Below, piece by piece: positions 8,427 through 16,806 of a stretch of DNA of 64,000 nucleotides. Source of the stretch: Petropleomorpha daqingensis (lineage in GTDB: Bacteria > Actinomycetota > Actinomycetes > Mycobacteriales > Geodermatophilaceae); contig NZ_JACBZT010000001.1 in the NCBI RefSeq assembly GCF_013408985.1, forward strand, positions 3,923,197-3,987,196. Direction: 5' to 3'. Below the pieces are notes generated by a model. The model ran no database searches, was not told the origin of the DNA, and saw only the letters and a program-made list of their open reading frames with translations. A program made the position numbers and the translations under genes. Position 1 is the stretch's first letter. Every line of letters starts with the position of its first letter.

Positions 8427-9329
8427 ATGAGCGAGACCGTGGTCGGAACCGACCGCCTGACCAAGCGCTACGGAGACCGGCTCGCCGTCGACTCCGTCAG
8501 CCTGACCGTGCGCCGCGGGGAGGTGTACGGCTTCCTCGGACCCAACGGCGCGGGCAAGACGACGACGCTGCGCATGCTGCTCGGCCTCGTGCGGCCCAGC
8601 GGCGGGACGGCCACCGTGCTCGGCGCCGCACCGGGTTCGCGGACCGCCGTCGCCGGGACCGGTGCCCTCGTCGAGGGGCCCGGCTTCTACCCGTACCTGT
8701 CCGGGCGGGACAACCTGCGCGTGCTGGCCCGCTACCGCGCGCTGCCGGAGGCCGCGGTCGACGCCGTCCTGGCGCGGGTCGACCTCGTGGGCCGTGGTGG
8801 CGACGCCTTCAAGTCCTACTCGCTGGGCATGAAGCAGCGGCTCGGCGTGGCCGCCGCCCTGCTCGGCGAGCCGGAGCTGCTGGTCCTCGACGAGCCGACC
8901 AACGGGCTGGACCCGGCGGGCATGGCCGACATGCGCGAGCTGCTGGTCGACGTCGCCGCCGGCGGGCAGACGGTGATCCTCTCCAGCCACCTGCTGGCCG
9001 AGGTGCAGGAGATCTGCGACCGGGTCGGGGTGATCTCCGACGGCCGGCTGCTGGCGGAGAGCACGGTGCGCGACCTGAGGGGCGCCGCCGCCGTGGTGCT
9101 GCGGGCCGATCCGCTCGACCGCGCGCTCGCCGTGGCGATGCGGGTCGCCGGCGACGACGCGGTCGCGCTGGTGGACGACGGCCGCGCGGTGCGGCTGGAG
9201 GGCGGGGCGCCGGTGGTACCGGCGCTGACCCGCGAGCTGGTGGCCGAGGACGTCGAGGTGCGCGAGATCCGCACCGTCGAGCGGTCGCTGGAGGAGGTCT
9301 TCTTCGAGATGACGGGAGGAACGCGGTGA
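8427..9329 (+). CDS. ABC exporter ATP-binding protein
   Basis: A 300-residue ABC ATPase of the DrrA/CcmA-like class that powers two-component exporters. Walker A is GPNGAGKTTT, the signature motif is YSLGMKQRLGVA (LSGGQ degenerate, as usual for this class), Walker B is LLVLDEPTNGLD, and the switch His is in ILSSHLLAEV. A roughly 80-residue C-terminal extension follows. ATG 8427 gives the family's normal N-terminus (VGTDRLTKRYGDRLAV). The TGA overlaps the GTG of the permease gene, implying tight coupling. The substrate cannot be told from sequence. Confidence 0.92.
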   Translation: MSETVVGTDRLTKRYGDRLAVDSVSLTVRRGEVYGFLGPNGAGKTTTLRMLLGLVRPSGGTATVLGAAPGSRTAVAGTGALVEGPGFYPYLSGRDNLRVLARYRALPEAAVDAVLARVDLVGRGGDAFKSYSLGMKQRLGVAAALLGEPELLVLDEPTNGLDPAGMADMRELLVDVAAGGQTVILSSHLLAEVQEICDRVGVISDGRLLAESTVRDLRGAAAVVLRADPLDRALAVAMRVAGDDAVALVDDGRAVRLEGGAPVVPALTRELVAEDVEVREIRTVERSLEEVFFEMTGGTR

Positions 9330-10186
9330 ACGCGCTGGTCGCGAGCACCCGGGCCGAGCTGCTGCGGCTGCGCCGCTGGCCGGCGCTGTGGGTGCTGCTG
9401 GGGGTCTGGGTAACCCTCAACCTGAGCTTCGGGTACGTCTTCGACTACATCGCCTACCGGACCGGCGACGCCGCCGGCCCCTCGACGACCGGGCGGTCCC
9501 AGGCGGAACTGCTGGCCGGGCTGCTGCCCTCGGCGGCGCCGGTCACGCTGACCCAGGGGATGCCGATGTTCGGCGGCGCGCTGGTGATGATCATGGGCGC
9601 GCTCGCGGTCGGCAGCGGCTACGGCTGGGGCACCTGGAAGACCGTCTTCACGCAGGGGCCGTCGCGCGCGGCGGCGTTCGGCGGCACGCTGGCCGCGCTG
9701 GCGAGCTTCGTCGTCGGCCTGGTGCTGGTCTCCGCCGTCGTGGACCTCGGCGTCTCCTGCGGGATCGCGGCGATCGAGGGCCAGGCGATCGACCTGCCGT
9801 CGGCCGGCGACTGGCTGTCCGCTCTGGGCACCGGGCTGCTGGTGCTCGGCATGTGGGCGGCGGCCGGCGTGCTGGTCGGCGTCCTCACCCGCAGCCCGGC
9901 GCTCGGCGTGGGGCTCGGGCTGGTGTGGGCGTTGGTCGTGGAGAACCTGCTGCGCGGGGTGAGCGGCGTGCTCGACCCGATCGCCGCGGTCACCGATCAC
10001 CTGCCCGGCACCGCGGCGGGCTCGCTGGTCGGGGCGCTGAGCACGGCCGAGAGCGGTACGGGTGCGGGCACGCCGGGCGTGTTCGACACGCTCTCCGGGA
10101 CGGCGGCGATCGGCTGGCTGGCCGTCTACCTGGCCGGCTTCGTCGTCCTCGCGCTGGCTCTCGTCCGCCGCCGCGACGTCGCCTGA
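9326..10186 (+). CDS. ABC exporter permease (ABC-2 type)
   Basis: A 286-residue integral membrane protein with about six hydrophobic segments: residues about 15-35, then a large external loop, MIMGALAVGSGYGWGTWKTVF, AALASFVVGLVLVSAVVDLG, LGTGLLVLGMWAAAGVLVGVL, LGVGLGLVWALVVENLL and a C-terminal helix. This is the layout of ABC-2 permeases paired with DrrA-like ATPases. The GTG start is nested in the ATPase stop codon. A long hairpin follows the stop. With the ATPase it forms a minimal exporter, probably regulated by the divergent two-component system. Confidence 0.88.
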   Translation: MNALVASTRAELLRLRRWPALWVLLGVWVTLNLSFGYVFDYIAYRTGDAAGPSTTGRSQAELLAGLLPSAAPVTLTQGMPMFGGALVMIMGALAVGSGYGWGTWKTVFTQGPSRAAAFGGTLAALASFVVGLVLVSAVVDLGVSCGIAAIEGQAIDLPSAGDWLSALGTGLLVLGMWAAAGVLVGVLTRSPALGVGLGLVWALVVENLLRGVSGVLDPIAAVTDHLPGTAAGSLVGALSTAESGTGAGTPGVFDTLSGTAAIGWLAVYLAGFVVLALALVRRRDVA

Positions 10187-10193
10187 GGGGATG

Positions 10194-10252
10194 GGCATGG
10201 GAAGCCATACATGCGTTCTGACCTCGGAAACGCACGTATGGCTTCCCATGCC
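10194..10252. terminator. Long hairpin between ABC permease and DUF4191 genes
   Basis: Two 17-bp arms (left 10194-10210, right 10236-10252) pair perfectly. After one mismatch, six more pairs (TGCGTT with AACGCA) extend the stem towards the loop. There is no T-tract. It separates the convergent permease and DUF4191 genes, so it should stop both. Confidence 0.7.
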
Positions 10253-10256
10253 TGGG

Positions 10257-11078
10257 TCAGCGGCGGCGGACCTGGCGCTGGCTGATCGTCATCGGCTTGC
10301 CGCCGGGCAGCGGGCCGCCGGGGACCGGCATCCGCGGCCCGCCGAGCGCGGCCATCCGCTTGCCGAGCGCGTTGACCTCGCCGGCGGAGATGTTGCGCGG
10401 CAGCTTCATCACGTGCGAGGAGAGCTTGCGCAGCGGCACCTGGCCCTCGTCGTCACCGACGACGATGTCGTAGATCGGGGTGTCGCCGACGACGCGGGAG
10501 ACCTTCTTCTTCTCCTGGGCGAGCAGGCCGCGTACACGGTTCGGGGAGCCCTCGCCGACGAGGATGATCCCGGGCCGGCCGAGCACCCGGTGGACGGCGT
10601 CGAGCTGCGGGGTGCCGGCGACGCCGGCGGTCACCCGCCAGTCGCCGCGCATGCCCTCGAGCACCCACGAGGCGGCGCCCGGCTGGCCCTCCACCTGCCG
10701 GTAGGCGGTGCCCTGCGCGCGGCGGCCGAAGATGATCAGCGCGACGAGGACGCCGAGCAGGATCGCGATCGGCAGGAAGAACCAGGGCGAGTCGAGCACC
10801 AGGATCGCGAGCAGCTCGATCACGATGAACGGCACCGCGAACGCGATGAGCAGGATCCAGGGCAGCTTCGGGTCGTTCTTGCGGGTCAGCGAGTAGGCCT
10901 GCTTGATCATGCTCAGCTGGCTGCCGAACCGCTTCAGCCGACCGGGCTTCTTCTCGCCGGCGTCCTTGCCCTTGCGGCCCGGCGCAGCGCTCGCACCGCG
11001 CCCCCGTCCGCCCGATGCCGGACCGCGGCCGGCCTTGCCGCTCGGGGCAGGGGTGTCTGTGGGCTTGCTGCGCGCCAT
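10257..11078 (-). CDS. DUF4191 membrane protein
   Basis: A 273-residue actinobacterial protein of the DUF4191 family, function unknown. About 50 basic, Gly/Pro-rich N-terminal residues precede a conserved start (LKRFGSQLSMIKQAYSLTRKNDPKLPW, in part). Two adjacent membrane helices follow at about residues 75-95 and 100-117, then a cytosolic domain of about 150 residues. ATG 11078 gives the expected length. The gene lies just downstream of lipA on the same strand (38-bp gap), the order seen for Rv2218-Rv2219 in M. tuberculosis, so it is probably co-transcribed with lipA. Confidence 0.88.
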   Translation of the reverse strand: MARSKPTDTPAPSGKAGRGPASGGRGRGASAAPGRKGKDAGEKKPGRLKRFGSQLSMIKQAYSLTRKNDPKLPWILLIAFAVPFIVIELLAILVLDSPWFFLPIAILLGVLVALIIFGRRAQGTAYRQVEGQPGAASWVLEGMRGDWRVTAGVAGTPQLDAVHRVLGRPGIILVGEGSPNRVRGLLAQEKKKVSRVVGDTPIYDIVVGDDEGQVPLRKLSSHVMKLPRNISAGEVNALGKRMAALGGPRMPVPGGPLPGGKPMTISQRQVRRR

Positions 11079-11116
11079 GTCCCCAGGATACGGGCGGCGC
11101 GGCGCCGTCCCGTGGA

Positions 11117-12091
11117 TCAGGCCTGTGCCGCGACCCCGCGCGCCTCGATCGCCTGCTGGTAGAGCCGCCCGGCGCGGTAGGAGCTGCGCACCAGCGGGCC
11201 GGCCAGCACGCCGGCGAAGCCGATCTTCTCGGCCTCCTCGCGGAAGCCGACGAACTCGTCGGGCTTCACCCAGCGCACGACCGGGTGGTGGCGCACCGAC
11301 GGGCGCAGGTACTGCGTGATCGTCAGCAGGTCGCAGCCGGCCTCGTGCAGCGCCTGCATGGTCTCGACGACCTCGTGCGGCTCCTCGCCCATGCCGAGGA
11401 TCAGGTTCGACTTGGTGACCAGGCCGGCCTCGCGGGCGGCGGTCAGCACCGACAGGGACCGCTCGAACCGGAAGCCGGGGCGGATCCGCTTGAAGATCCG
11501 CGGCACGGTCTCGACGTTGTGCGCGAGCACCTCGGGCCGGGAGGAGAACACCTCGGCCAGCTGGGCGGGGTCGGCGTTGAAGTCGGGGATGAGCAGCTCG
11601 ACGCCGCAGCCGGGGACGGCGGCGTGGATCTGGCGCACCGTCTCCGCGTACAGCCACGCGCCGCCGTCGGGCAGGTCGTCGCGGGCGACGCCGGTGACCG
11701 TCGCGTACCTCAGCTGCATGGTCTGCACGCTCTCGGCGACCCGGCGCGGCTCGTCGGCGTCGAACTCGGCGGGCTTGCCGGTGTCGATCTGGCAGAAGTC
11801 GCAGCGCCGGGTGCACTGGTCGCCGCCGATGAGGAAGGTCGCCTCGCGGTCCTCCCAGCACTCGTAGATGTTGGGGCAGCCGGCCTCCTCGCAGACCGTG
11901 TGCAGCCCCTCGCGGCGGACCAGCGACTTCAGCTCGGTGTACTCCGGGCCGGTCTTGAGCCGGGTCTTGATCCACTCCGGCTTGCGCTCGATCGGCACCT
12001 GGCTGTTGCGGACCTCGAGACGCAGGAGCTTGCGGCCGCTCGGCCCGATCGGAGATCCCGGATCAGTGGTCGGTACGGCCGTCTCCGTCAT
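11117..12091 (-). CDS. lipA: Lipoyl synthase
   Basis: A 324-residue radical-SAM enzyme that inserts two sulfur atoms into the octanoyl group on lipoyl domains, completing lipoate made in place. Both iron-sulfur clusters are visible: the auxiliary [12 protein letters not shown] and the radical-SAM CTRRCDFCQ. The C-terminal RSSYRAG supplies the Ser that ligates the auxiliary cluster. ATG 12091 (MTETAV) was preferred over GTG 12112, which would add seven unconserved residues. Its substrate is produced by LipB (24596-25240) and a target, the E2 protein, is at 30377-32221. Downstream on the same strand is the DUF4191 gene. Confidence 0.96.
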   Translation of the reverse strand: MTETAVPTTDPGSPIGPSGRKLLRLEVRNSQVPIERKPEWIKTRLKTGPEYTELKSLVRREGLHTVCEEAGCPNIYECWEDREATFLIGGDQCTRRCDFCQIDTGKPAEFDADEPRRVAESVQTMQLRYATVTGVARDDLPDGGAWLYAETVRQIHAAVPGCGVELLIPDFNADPAQLAEVFSSRPEVLAHNVETVPRIFKRIRPGFRFERSLSVLTAAREAGLVTKSNLILGMGEEPHEVVETMQALHEAGCDLLTITQYLRPSVRHHPVVRWVKPDEFVGFREEAEKIGFAGVLAGPLVRSSYRAGRLYQQAIEARGVAAQA

Positions 12092-12116
12092 GATCCCCAC
12101 GGTACCCCGCACGCAC

Positions 12117-12154
12117 GACGCCCCCGGGACGACAGAGGTCGTCCTGGGGGCGTC
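12117..12154. terminator. Hairpin terminator downstream of the Ala-rich protein gene
   Basis: Two 17-nt arms (12117-12133 and 12138-12154) pair with a single G-T wobble around an AGAG loop. It lies 16 bp beyond the stop of the Ala-rich gene and before lipA on the same strand. A short GATC repeat follows. Confidence 0.7.
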
Positions 12155-12169
12155 GATCGATCGATCGAG

Positions 12170-13180
12170 TTACGCGGGGTTCGGCGGGGTCGACGGCTGG
12201 CCGCTGTCGCCGGTGTCGCCGCCGGGGGTGTTCTCGTCGCCGGCGGACTCGGCGTCGGCCGGAGCCGGCTGCGCGGTCTGGATGCCGAGGTCGGAGTCGG
12301 GCGGCGTCGCGTCGCCCGGGGCGGTCTCGGCGTCGGAGACCGTCTTGCCGGAGTTCGGAGTGCTGGGCACGGGGTCCTCTCGGTAGCTGGGCACGGGGCC
12401 GTCACCGGCGGGGGCGGGGGTCCAGGAGTCCTGGCCGCCCTGCAGCCGGCGGAGCACGGCGAAGACGACGCCGCCGGCGGCGACGACGGCGAGCGCCCAC
12501 GGCCAGCGGCGCGGCTTCTTCTCGACGCCGACCGTGCGCTTGACCTTGGTCGCGGTCTTCGCCGCCTTCTTCTCCAGCTCCTTGCGCTGCTTGGCGGCCT
12601 TCTTCTTGGCCTTCTTCCGGGCGTCGGCGGTGCTGGCGACGAGCTCGTCGCGGTAGGCCTCGAGCTCCTTCTGCGCCTGCTCGGCGGCGGAGACGACGGC
12701 GTCGCGCGCGGCCAGCACCCGCGGCGTCGCGTAGGCCACCGCGGCGGCCTGCGTGGCGGCGAGCTTGGGGACGACGTCCTTCTCCAGCGTCTCGCGCGCG
12801 GCCTCGACCCGGGGGCCGAGGTCGGCGGCGGCCTTGACCGCGGCGAGGCGGGCGGCCTCGACGCGCGGCGCGGCCGCCTCGCGGGCGGCCTCCACGCGCG
12901 GACCGATCGCCTCGAGCGCCGCCTCCACCTTCGGGCTCATGGTCTCGCGGGCGCTGGCCACCACCGGAGCGGCGGCGGCGACCGCGGCGGCCACCTTCGG
13001 CGACACCGCCTTCTGCGCCGCCTCGATGCGGGGCGCCGCAGCCTTCTGCGCGGCCTCCACGCGGGGTCCGAGCTCCTCCGCGACCGCGCGGCTGGCCTCG
13101 GCTACCGCCGTCCCGAGGTGGCTGAAGCCTTCCTGCAGCTCGGCGCCGATGACCTGACCTCGCGTCTTCTTGCGGAACAC
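12170..13180 (-). CDS. Ala-rich helical repeat protein with one membrane helix
   Basis: A 336-residue protein of no recognised function. After a basic start (FRKKTRGQVIGAELQEG), residues about 20-190 are amphipathic helix built from imperfect 11- and 22-residue units such as GPRVEAAREAAAPRVEAA, reminiscent of apolipoprotein or LEA-like repeats. A very basic KKAKKKAAKQRKELEKK segment follows, then one membrane helix (WPWALAVVAAGGVVFAVL, about 240-257). The tail of about 80 residues is acidic, Pro/Gly/Ser-rich and probably disordered. GTG 13180 was chosen because GGAGG lies 8 nt upstream; a GTG nine bases earlier overlaps that site. Similar proteins occur in other actinobacteria, sometimes called DUF5324-like, but I am unsure of this. 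Confidence 0.75.
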   Translation of the reverse strand: MFRKKTRGQVIGAELQEGFSHLGTAVAEASRAVAEELGPRVEAAQKAAAPRIEAAQKAVSPKVAAAVAAAAPVVASARETMSPKVEAALEAIGPRVEAAREAAAPRVEAARLAAVKAAADLGPRVEAARETLEKDVVPKLAATQAAAVAYATPRVLAARDAVVSAAEQAQKELEAYRDELVASTADARKKAKKKAAKQRKELEKKAAKTATKVKRTVGVEKKPRRWPWALAVVAAGGVVFAVLRRLQGGQDSWTPAPAGDGPVPSYREDPVPSTPNSGKTVSDAETAPGDATPPDSDLGIQTAQPAPADAESAGDENTPGGDTGDSGQPSTPPNPA

Positions 13181-13271
13181 GGCATGCACCTCCGTCGATG
13201 ATCGTCTGCGGGCCATCCTGCCCGGTCCGGGCGGTGAGCACACCCCGGGCGGTCCCGCTAGCGTCGGACGC

Positions 13272-14201
13272 GTGCAGCTGCGGATCTTCACCGAACCCCA
13301 GATGGGCGCCACCTACGACGACCTGCTCGCCGTCGCCCGGCGGACCGAGGAGAACGGCTTCGACGCCTTCTTCCGGTCCGACCACTACCTGACGATGGGC
13401 GGCGACGGGCTGCCCGGACCGACCGACGCCTGGGTGACCCTCGGCGGCCTGGCCCGCGAGACCTCGCGCATCCGGCTGGGCACGCTGATGACGGCGGCGA
13501 CCTTCCGGCTGCCCGGCGCGCTGGCCATCTCGGTGGCCCAGGTCGACCAGATGAGCGGTGGCCGGGTCGAGTTCGGCATCGGCGCCGGCTGGTTCGAGGC
13601 CGAGCACACCGCCTACGGCATCCCGTTCCCCGAGCTGGGCGAGCGGTTCGACCGCTACGAGGAGCAAGTGGCCGTGCTCACCGGGCTGTGGGGCACGCCG
13701 GCGGGGGAGACCTTCGACTTCGAGGGCGGCCACTACCGGCTCGCGGGGTCCCCGGCGCTGCCCAAGCCGGTCCAGGACGGCGGGATCCCGGTGATCATCG
13801 GCGGCAAGGGGACGAAGCGGACGCCGCGGCTGGCCGCCCGCTACGCCGCGGAGTTCAACGTGCCCTTCGAGTCGCCGGAGGCCAACGCCCGGCTGTTCGC
13901 CGGCGTCCGCGAGGCCTGCGAGGCGGCCGGCCGCGACCCGGCGTCGATGGTGTTCAGCTCGGCGGTGACCGTCGCCGTCGGCAAGGACGACGCCGAGGTG
14001 GCCCGGCGCGCCGAGGCGATCGGCCGCACTCCGGGGCAGTGGGGAGCGGCCGACGTCGGCGGCACGCCCGCGCAGGTGGTCGACGTCCTGGGGCGCTACG
14101 CCGAGGCCGGCGCCACCCGCGTCTACCTGCAGGTGCTCGACCTGGCCGACCTCGACCACCTCGACCTGATCGCCGCGGAGGTCGCGCCCCAGCTCCCCTG
14201 A
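13272..14201 (+). CDS. LLM-class F420-dependent oxidoreductase
   Basis: A 309-residue luciferase-like TIM-barrel oxidoreductase of the actinobacterial F420-dependent subfamily (TIGR03560-like). Visible family features are the N-terminal LRIFTEPQMGATYDDLL, the FFRSDHYL strand, TSRIRLGTLM, the glycine-rich GGRVEFGIGAGW and a late IPVIIGGKG. Such enzymes use reduced F420 for hydride transfer to small molecules; the substrate is unknown and FMN use is possible. GTG 13272 gives the family N-terminus. It is divergent from the Ala-rich protein gene and convergent with a methyltransferase, with TTTATCGCGATAAA palindromes between them. Confidence 0.85.
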   Translation: MQLRIFTEPQMGATYDDLLAVARRTEENGFDAFFRSDHYLTMGGDGLPGPTDAWVTLGGLARETSRIRLGTLMTAATFRLPGALAISVAQVDQMSGGRVEFGIGAGWFEAEHTAYGIPFPELGERFDRYEEQVAVLTGLWGTPAGETFDFEGGHYRLAGSPALPKPVQDGGIPVIIGGKGTKRTPRLAARYAAEFNVPFESPEANARLFAGVREACEAAGRDPASMVFSSAVTVAVGKDDAEVARRAEAIGRTPGQWGAADVGGTPAQVVDVLGRYAEAGATRVYLQVLDLADLDHLDLIAAEVAPQLP

Positions 14202-14212
14202 GGGTGGCCCTC

Positions 14213-14258
14213 GCGTGCTTTATCGCGATAAAGCACGCGTGCTTTATCGCGTTAAAGC
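14213..14258. repeat. Tandem TTTATCGCGATAAA palindromes between convergent genes
   Basis: A perfect 26-bp palindrome at 14213-14238 has the core GCTTTATCGCGATAAAGC. A second core with one change follows at 14241-14258, and the pair is framed by CTCGCG and CGCGAG. The same core recurs at 34095-34112. The AT-rich core is conspicuous in this DNA. It may act as a terminator, a protein-binding site or a dispersed repeat. Confidence 0.8.
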
Positions 14259-14264
14259 GCGAGC

Positions 14265-15293
14265 CTAGGGGCGGCGGCCCCAGGTGAGGGCGTGCATGGG
14301 GGTGAGCTGCACCCAGCCGAGGTCGGTGAACCCGTGCCGGGCGAGCAGGTCGTCGTAGGCGGCCCGGGGCAGCAGCTGGTCGTCGATCTGCGCCTCGAAG
14401 AACTGGATGCCGCTCATGATCCGGCCGGGCGCCGTCCGCAGGCCCTCGTCGGTGTCGGGGAACGGGAAGTCCGAGATCACGAACCAGCCGCCGGGCTCCA
14501 GCGACTCGCGGACCGCCTCGGTCACCCGGTCGATGTCGCGGCACTCGTGCATCGAGATGTTGTTGACGACGACGGTCGCCGGCTGCTCGAGGGTCAGGTC
14601 TTCCAGCGCGCTGCACACGAGCTCCACCCGGTCGGCCAGGCCCGCGGCGGCGATCCGGTCGCGGGCGACGTCGATCGAGTGCTGGTCGCCGTCCACCCCG
14701 ACGACCTGGCATGCGGGGTGGTGCTCGGCCAGCCGGACGACGCCGACGCCGGTGCCGCACGCGGTGTCCACCACGCGGCAGCCGGCGTCGAGCGCATCGA
14801 CCAGCCCGGGGACCTGCGACAGCCCACCGGGCACCAGGCGCGTGTAGAACGGCGTGCCGGTGCCGGTCACGGCGGCGATCCACTCCGGACTGGTGTCGTC
14901 CCACCACATGCGCTCGCCGCTGCCCAGCTCGGCCTCGAACCGGCCGAACACCTCCGGAGCCTCCAGCACCGGGAACACCCCGCCCACGTAGGCCGGGGAG
15001 CCACTGTCGAGCAGCAGGGTGTCCACGTGCGGCAGCAGGGCGAACCCGGCGCCGTCCCGGACGACGATGCCGGCGGCGACCGCGGAGCGGCACCAGACGG
15101 AGACGTAGAAGGGGTCGAGGTCGAGGAACTCGGCCAGGTCCTCGGCGGTGCTGCCCGGTGCGTCGGCCAGCCGGCGGACCAGGCCACGGCGCAGGCCGAT
15201 CGAGACCGTGCGGTGCCCGGCGTAGCCCGCGGCGAGGGAGAGCAGCACCGGCGCGGTCTCGGCGATCGTGGGGGAGGGGGCGGTGAGGGTCAT
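14265..15293 (-). CDS. SAM-dependent methyltransferase with N-terminal winged helix
   Basis: A 342-residue class I methyltransferase. Residues about 20-90 form a winged-helix-like dimerisation region, as in small-molecule O-methyltransferases. The SAM loop is RVVDTACGTGVG at 173-184, with the acidic residue D201 at the end of the next strand. MHECRD in the motif III-IV region may be catalytic. It is divergent from an HxlR regulator, with an inverted repeat between them, so it is probably the regulator's target. The substrate is unknown. It is unrelated in detail to the methyltransferase at 1084. Confidence 0.75.
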   Translation of the reverse strand: MTLTAPSPTIAETAPVLLSLAAGYAGHRTVSIGLRRGLVRRLADAPGSTAEDLAEFLDLDPFYVSVWCRSAVAAGIVVRDGAGFALLPHVDTLLLDSGSPAYVGGVFPVLEAPEVFGRFEAELGSGERMWWDDTSPEWIAAVTGTGTPFYTRLVPGGLSQVPGLVDALDAGCRVVDTACGTGVGVVRLAEHHPACQVVGVDGDQHSIDVARDRIAAAGLADRVELVCSALEDLTLEQPATVVVNNISMHECRDIDRVTEAVRESLEPGGWFVISDFPFPDTDEGLRTAPGRIMSGIQFFEAQIDDQLLPRAAYDDLLARHGFTDLGWVQLTPMHALTWGRRP

Positions 15294-15381
15294 CGGGGTT
15301 CTCCGGTGAAGGGGGATCGGACGCCCCCGACGCTGCCGCCCGCGCGGGGGAGCGCATCAGTGCTGTCTCTGTAGCGAACCG

Positions 15382-15396
15382 GTACAGCTTCTGTAC
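15382..15396. promoter_or_regulatory. Candidate HxlR operator
   Basis: The inverted repeat GTACAG-CTT-CTGTAC lies in the 152-bp gap between the divergent methyltransferase and HxlR genes, 49 bp from the HxlR start. HxlR-type regulators bind short palindromes in their own promoter regions. The link to this regulator is inferred from position. Confidence 0.5.
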
Positions 15397-15445
15397 TACC
15401 GGCGCGCGTCTCTGCGGCCCTACGGTCGGGCCCGGAGGTGGCGCG

Positions 15446-16135
15446 ATGTCCTCGCACTACGGCCAGTTCTGCCCGGTCGCCAAGGCGATGGAGCTGCTCG
15501 ACGAGCGGTGGACGCTGCTCGTCGTCCGCGAGCTGATGATGGGCAGCCGGCACTTCAACGCGCTGCGCCGCGGGGTGCCGAGGATGTCGCCGGCGCTGCT
15601 GTCCAAGCGGCTGCAGACGCTCGTCAGGGCCGGGGTGGTGGAGCGCTGGGACGACGGCAACCGGGTCACCTACCAGCTGACCGAGGCCGGCAAGGAGCTC
15701 GAGCCGATCGTCGAGGCGCTCGGCCGGTGGGGCACGCGCTGGATCCCCGAGCTCGGTGACGAGGACCTCGACCCGCACCTGCTGCTGTGGGGCATGCACC
15801 GCAACGTCGACCTCGAGGCCGTGCCCGACGGGCGGACGGTCATCCGGTTCCTCTTCCCCGACGTCCCGGCGCCGTCCCGCCGCTGGTGGCTAGTGATCAG
15901 CGCCGACGGCGTCGACATCTGCGACGAGGACCCGGGGTTCCCGGAGCGGGTCGGGGTCGAGGGCAGCCTGCGCACGCTGATCCGGATCTGGCGCGGCGAC
16001 CTGGACTGGGCCGCCGCCCTGCGCTCCGGCACGCTCACGCTGGACGGCACCGCCCAGGCGCAGCGCGCGCTGCCGCGGTGGCTGAAGCTCTCGCCGCTCG
16101 CGGGCACCCCGCGGCCGTACGCGGCCGCGGGGTGA
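15446..16135 (+). CDS. HxlR-family transcriptional regulator with C-terminal SCP2-like domain
   Basis: A 229-residue regulator. The first 100 residues are an HxlR winged helix: FCPVAKAMELLDERWTLL with the conserved Cys, RRGVPRMSPALLSKRL as recognition region, and YQLTEAGKELEPIV. The remaining 125 residues resemble the sterol-carrier (SCP2-like) domain fused to some actinobacterial HxlR proteins, which might bind a hydrophobic ligand. ATG 15446 follows GGAGGTGGC. The divergent methyltransferase and the GTACAG repeat between them suggest local regulation. Confidence 0.85.
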   Translation: MSSHYGQFCPVAKAMELLDERWTLLVVRELMMGSRHFNALRRGVPRMSPALLSKRLQTLVRAGVVERWDDGNRVTYQLTEAGKELEPIVEALGRWGTRWIPELGDEDLDPHLLLWGMHRNVDLEAVPDGRTVIRFLFPDVPAPSRRWWLVISADGVDICDEDPGFPERVGVEGSLRTLIRIWRGDLDWAAALRSGTLTLDGTAQAQRALPRWLKLSPLAGTPRPYAAAG

Positions 16136-16145
16136 TCTGCTCCGC

Positions 16146-16745
16146 TCAGCGTCGCCAGCCGGGGTCGCGCCCCTGCCAGGCCACGAGCTGCTCGATCAGC
16201 GAGGCGTCGTCCGGCACCGGCACCGCGGGGGCGAACGGGATCCGCTCGTCGCGCCCCTCGGCCGGCAGGAGGTGGCGCGAACCGGCCAGACCGACCGCGA
16301 CCGCGTCGTCGTCCCAGGTGGGGGACTGCCCGGTCGCGGCGGCGAGGTCCCAGGTGTGGGTGGACAGCTCGCCGGTGTAGGTGGCCAGCGCGACCGACCC
16401 GCGGTGCGTGCCGAAGGGGAGGGTGAACTCGCGGTCGAGCAGGGCGTCGTCGGTCCACACGCCCAGGACGTCGTCCGCTGCGGCGCGGGCGGCCGCGCCC
16501 CAGCCGTCGTCGGGGACGCCGGTGCTGACCTGCGGAACCGAGAACGGCGGCTCGCCGCGGCCGACGGCGGCCACCCGGCGCAGCCCGCTGAGCAGGTGCC
16601 CCAGCAGGGTGCGGACGTCGAACTCGTCGCACGGCGTGGGGCCGCCGAGATGGTCGGTCCGGACGGCGCTCATCGCCGCGACGGCGGTGCCGACGGCGGT
16701 GGCGAACGCGGGGCGGGGGTCGGTCGGGAGCGTCGACGTGGTCAT
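16146..16745 (-). CDS. TIGR03086-family (DinB/mycothiol-type) protein
   Basis: A 199-residue member of the TIGR03086 family of the DinB/MDMPI superfamily, four-helix-bundle proteins that often bind a metal through three His. TPCDEFDVRTLLGHLLSGL carries the first His and YTGELSTHTWDLAAATGQ carries later ones. Many relatives use mycothiol, but no activity can be assigned. ATG 16745 gives the normal length. It is divergent from a WYL regulator with a 27-bp inverted repeat between them, so it is probably that regulator's target. Confidence 0.85.
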   Translation of the reverse strand: MTTSTLPTDPRPAFATAVGTAVAAMSAVRTDHLGGPTPCDEFDVRTLLGHLLSGLRRVAAVGRGEPPFSVPQVSTGVPDDGWGAAARAAADDVLGVWTDDALLDREFTLPFGTHRGSVALATYTGELSTHTWDLAAATGQSPTWDDDAVAVGLAGSRHLLPAEGRDERIPFAPAVPVPDDASLIEQLVAWQGRDPGWRR

Positions 16746-16762
16746 GGCACGACCGTCGCAGC

Positions 16763-16789
16763 CAAAGTGGCCACGTCCTGGCCACTTTG
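16763..16789. promoter_or_regulatory. 27-bp inverted repeat operator, WYL regulator/TIGR03086 pair
   Basis: Perfect 11-bp arms (CAAAGTGGCCA and its complement) flank CGTCC. The site lies 17 bp upstream of each start codon, in a gap of only 61 bp between the divergent genes, so a bound dimer would cover both promoters. The encoded WYL/HTH regulator is the natural candidate to bind it. Confidence 0.7.
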
Positions 16790-16806
16790 CGCGAGAATCT
16801 CCGACC

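Noticed and set aside
12153-12169. GATC tandem repeat after the Ala-rich gene terminator
   Set aside because: Only a few units, with no sign of function; likely simple-sequence noise.
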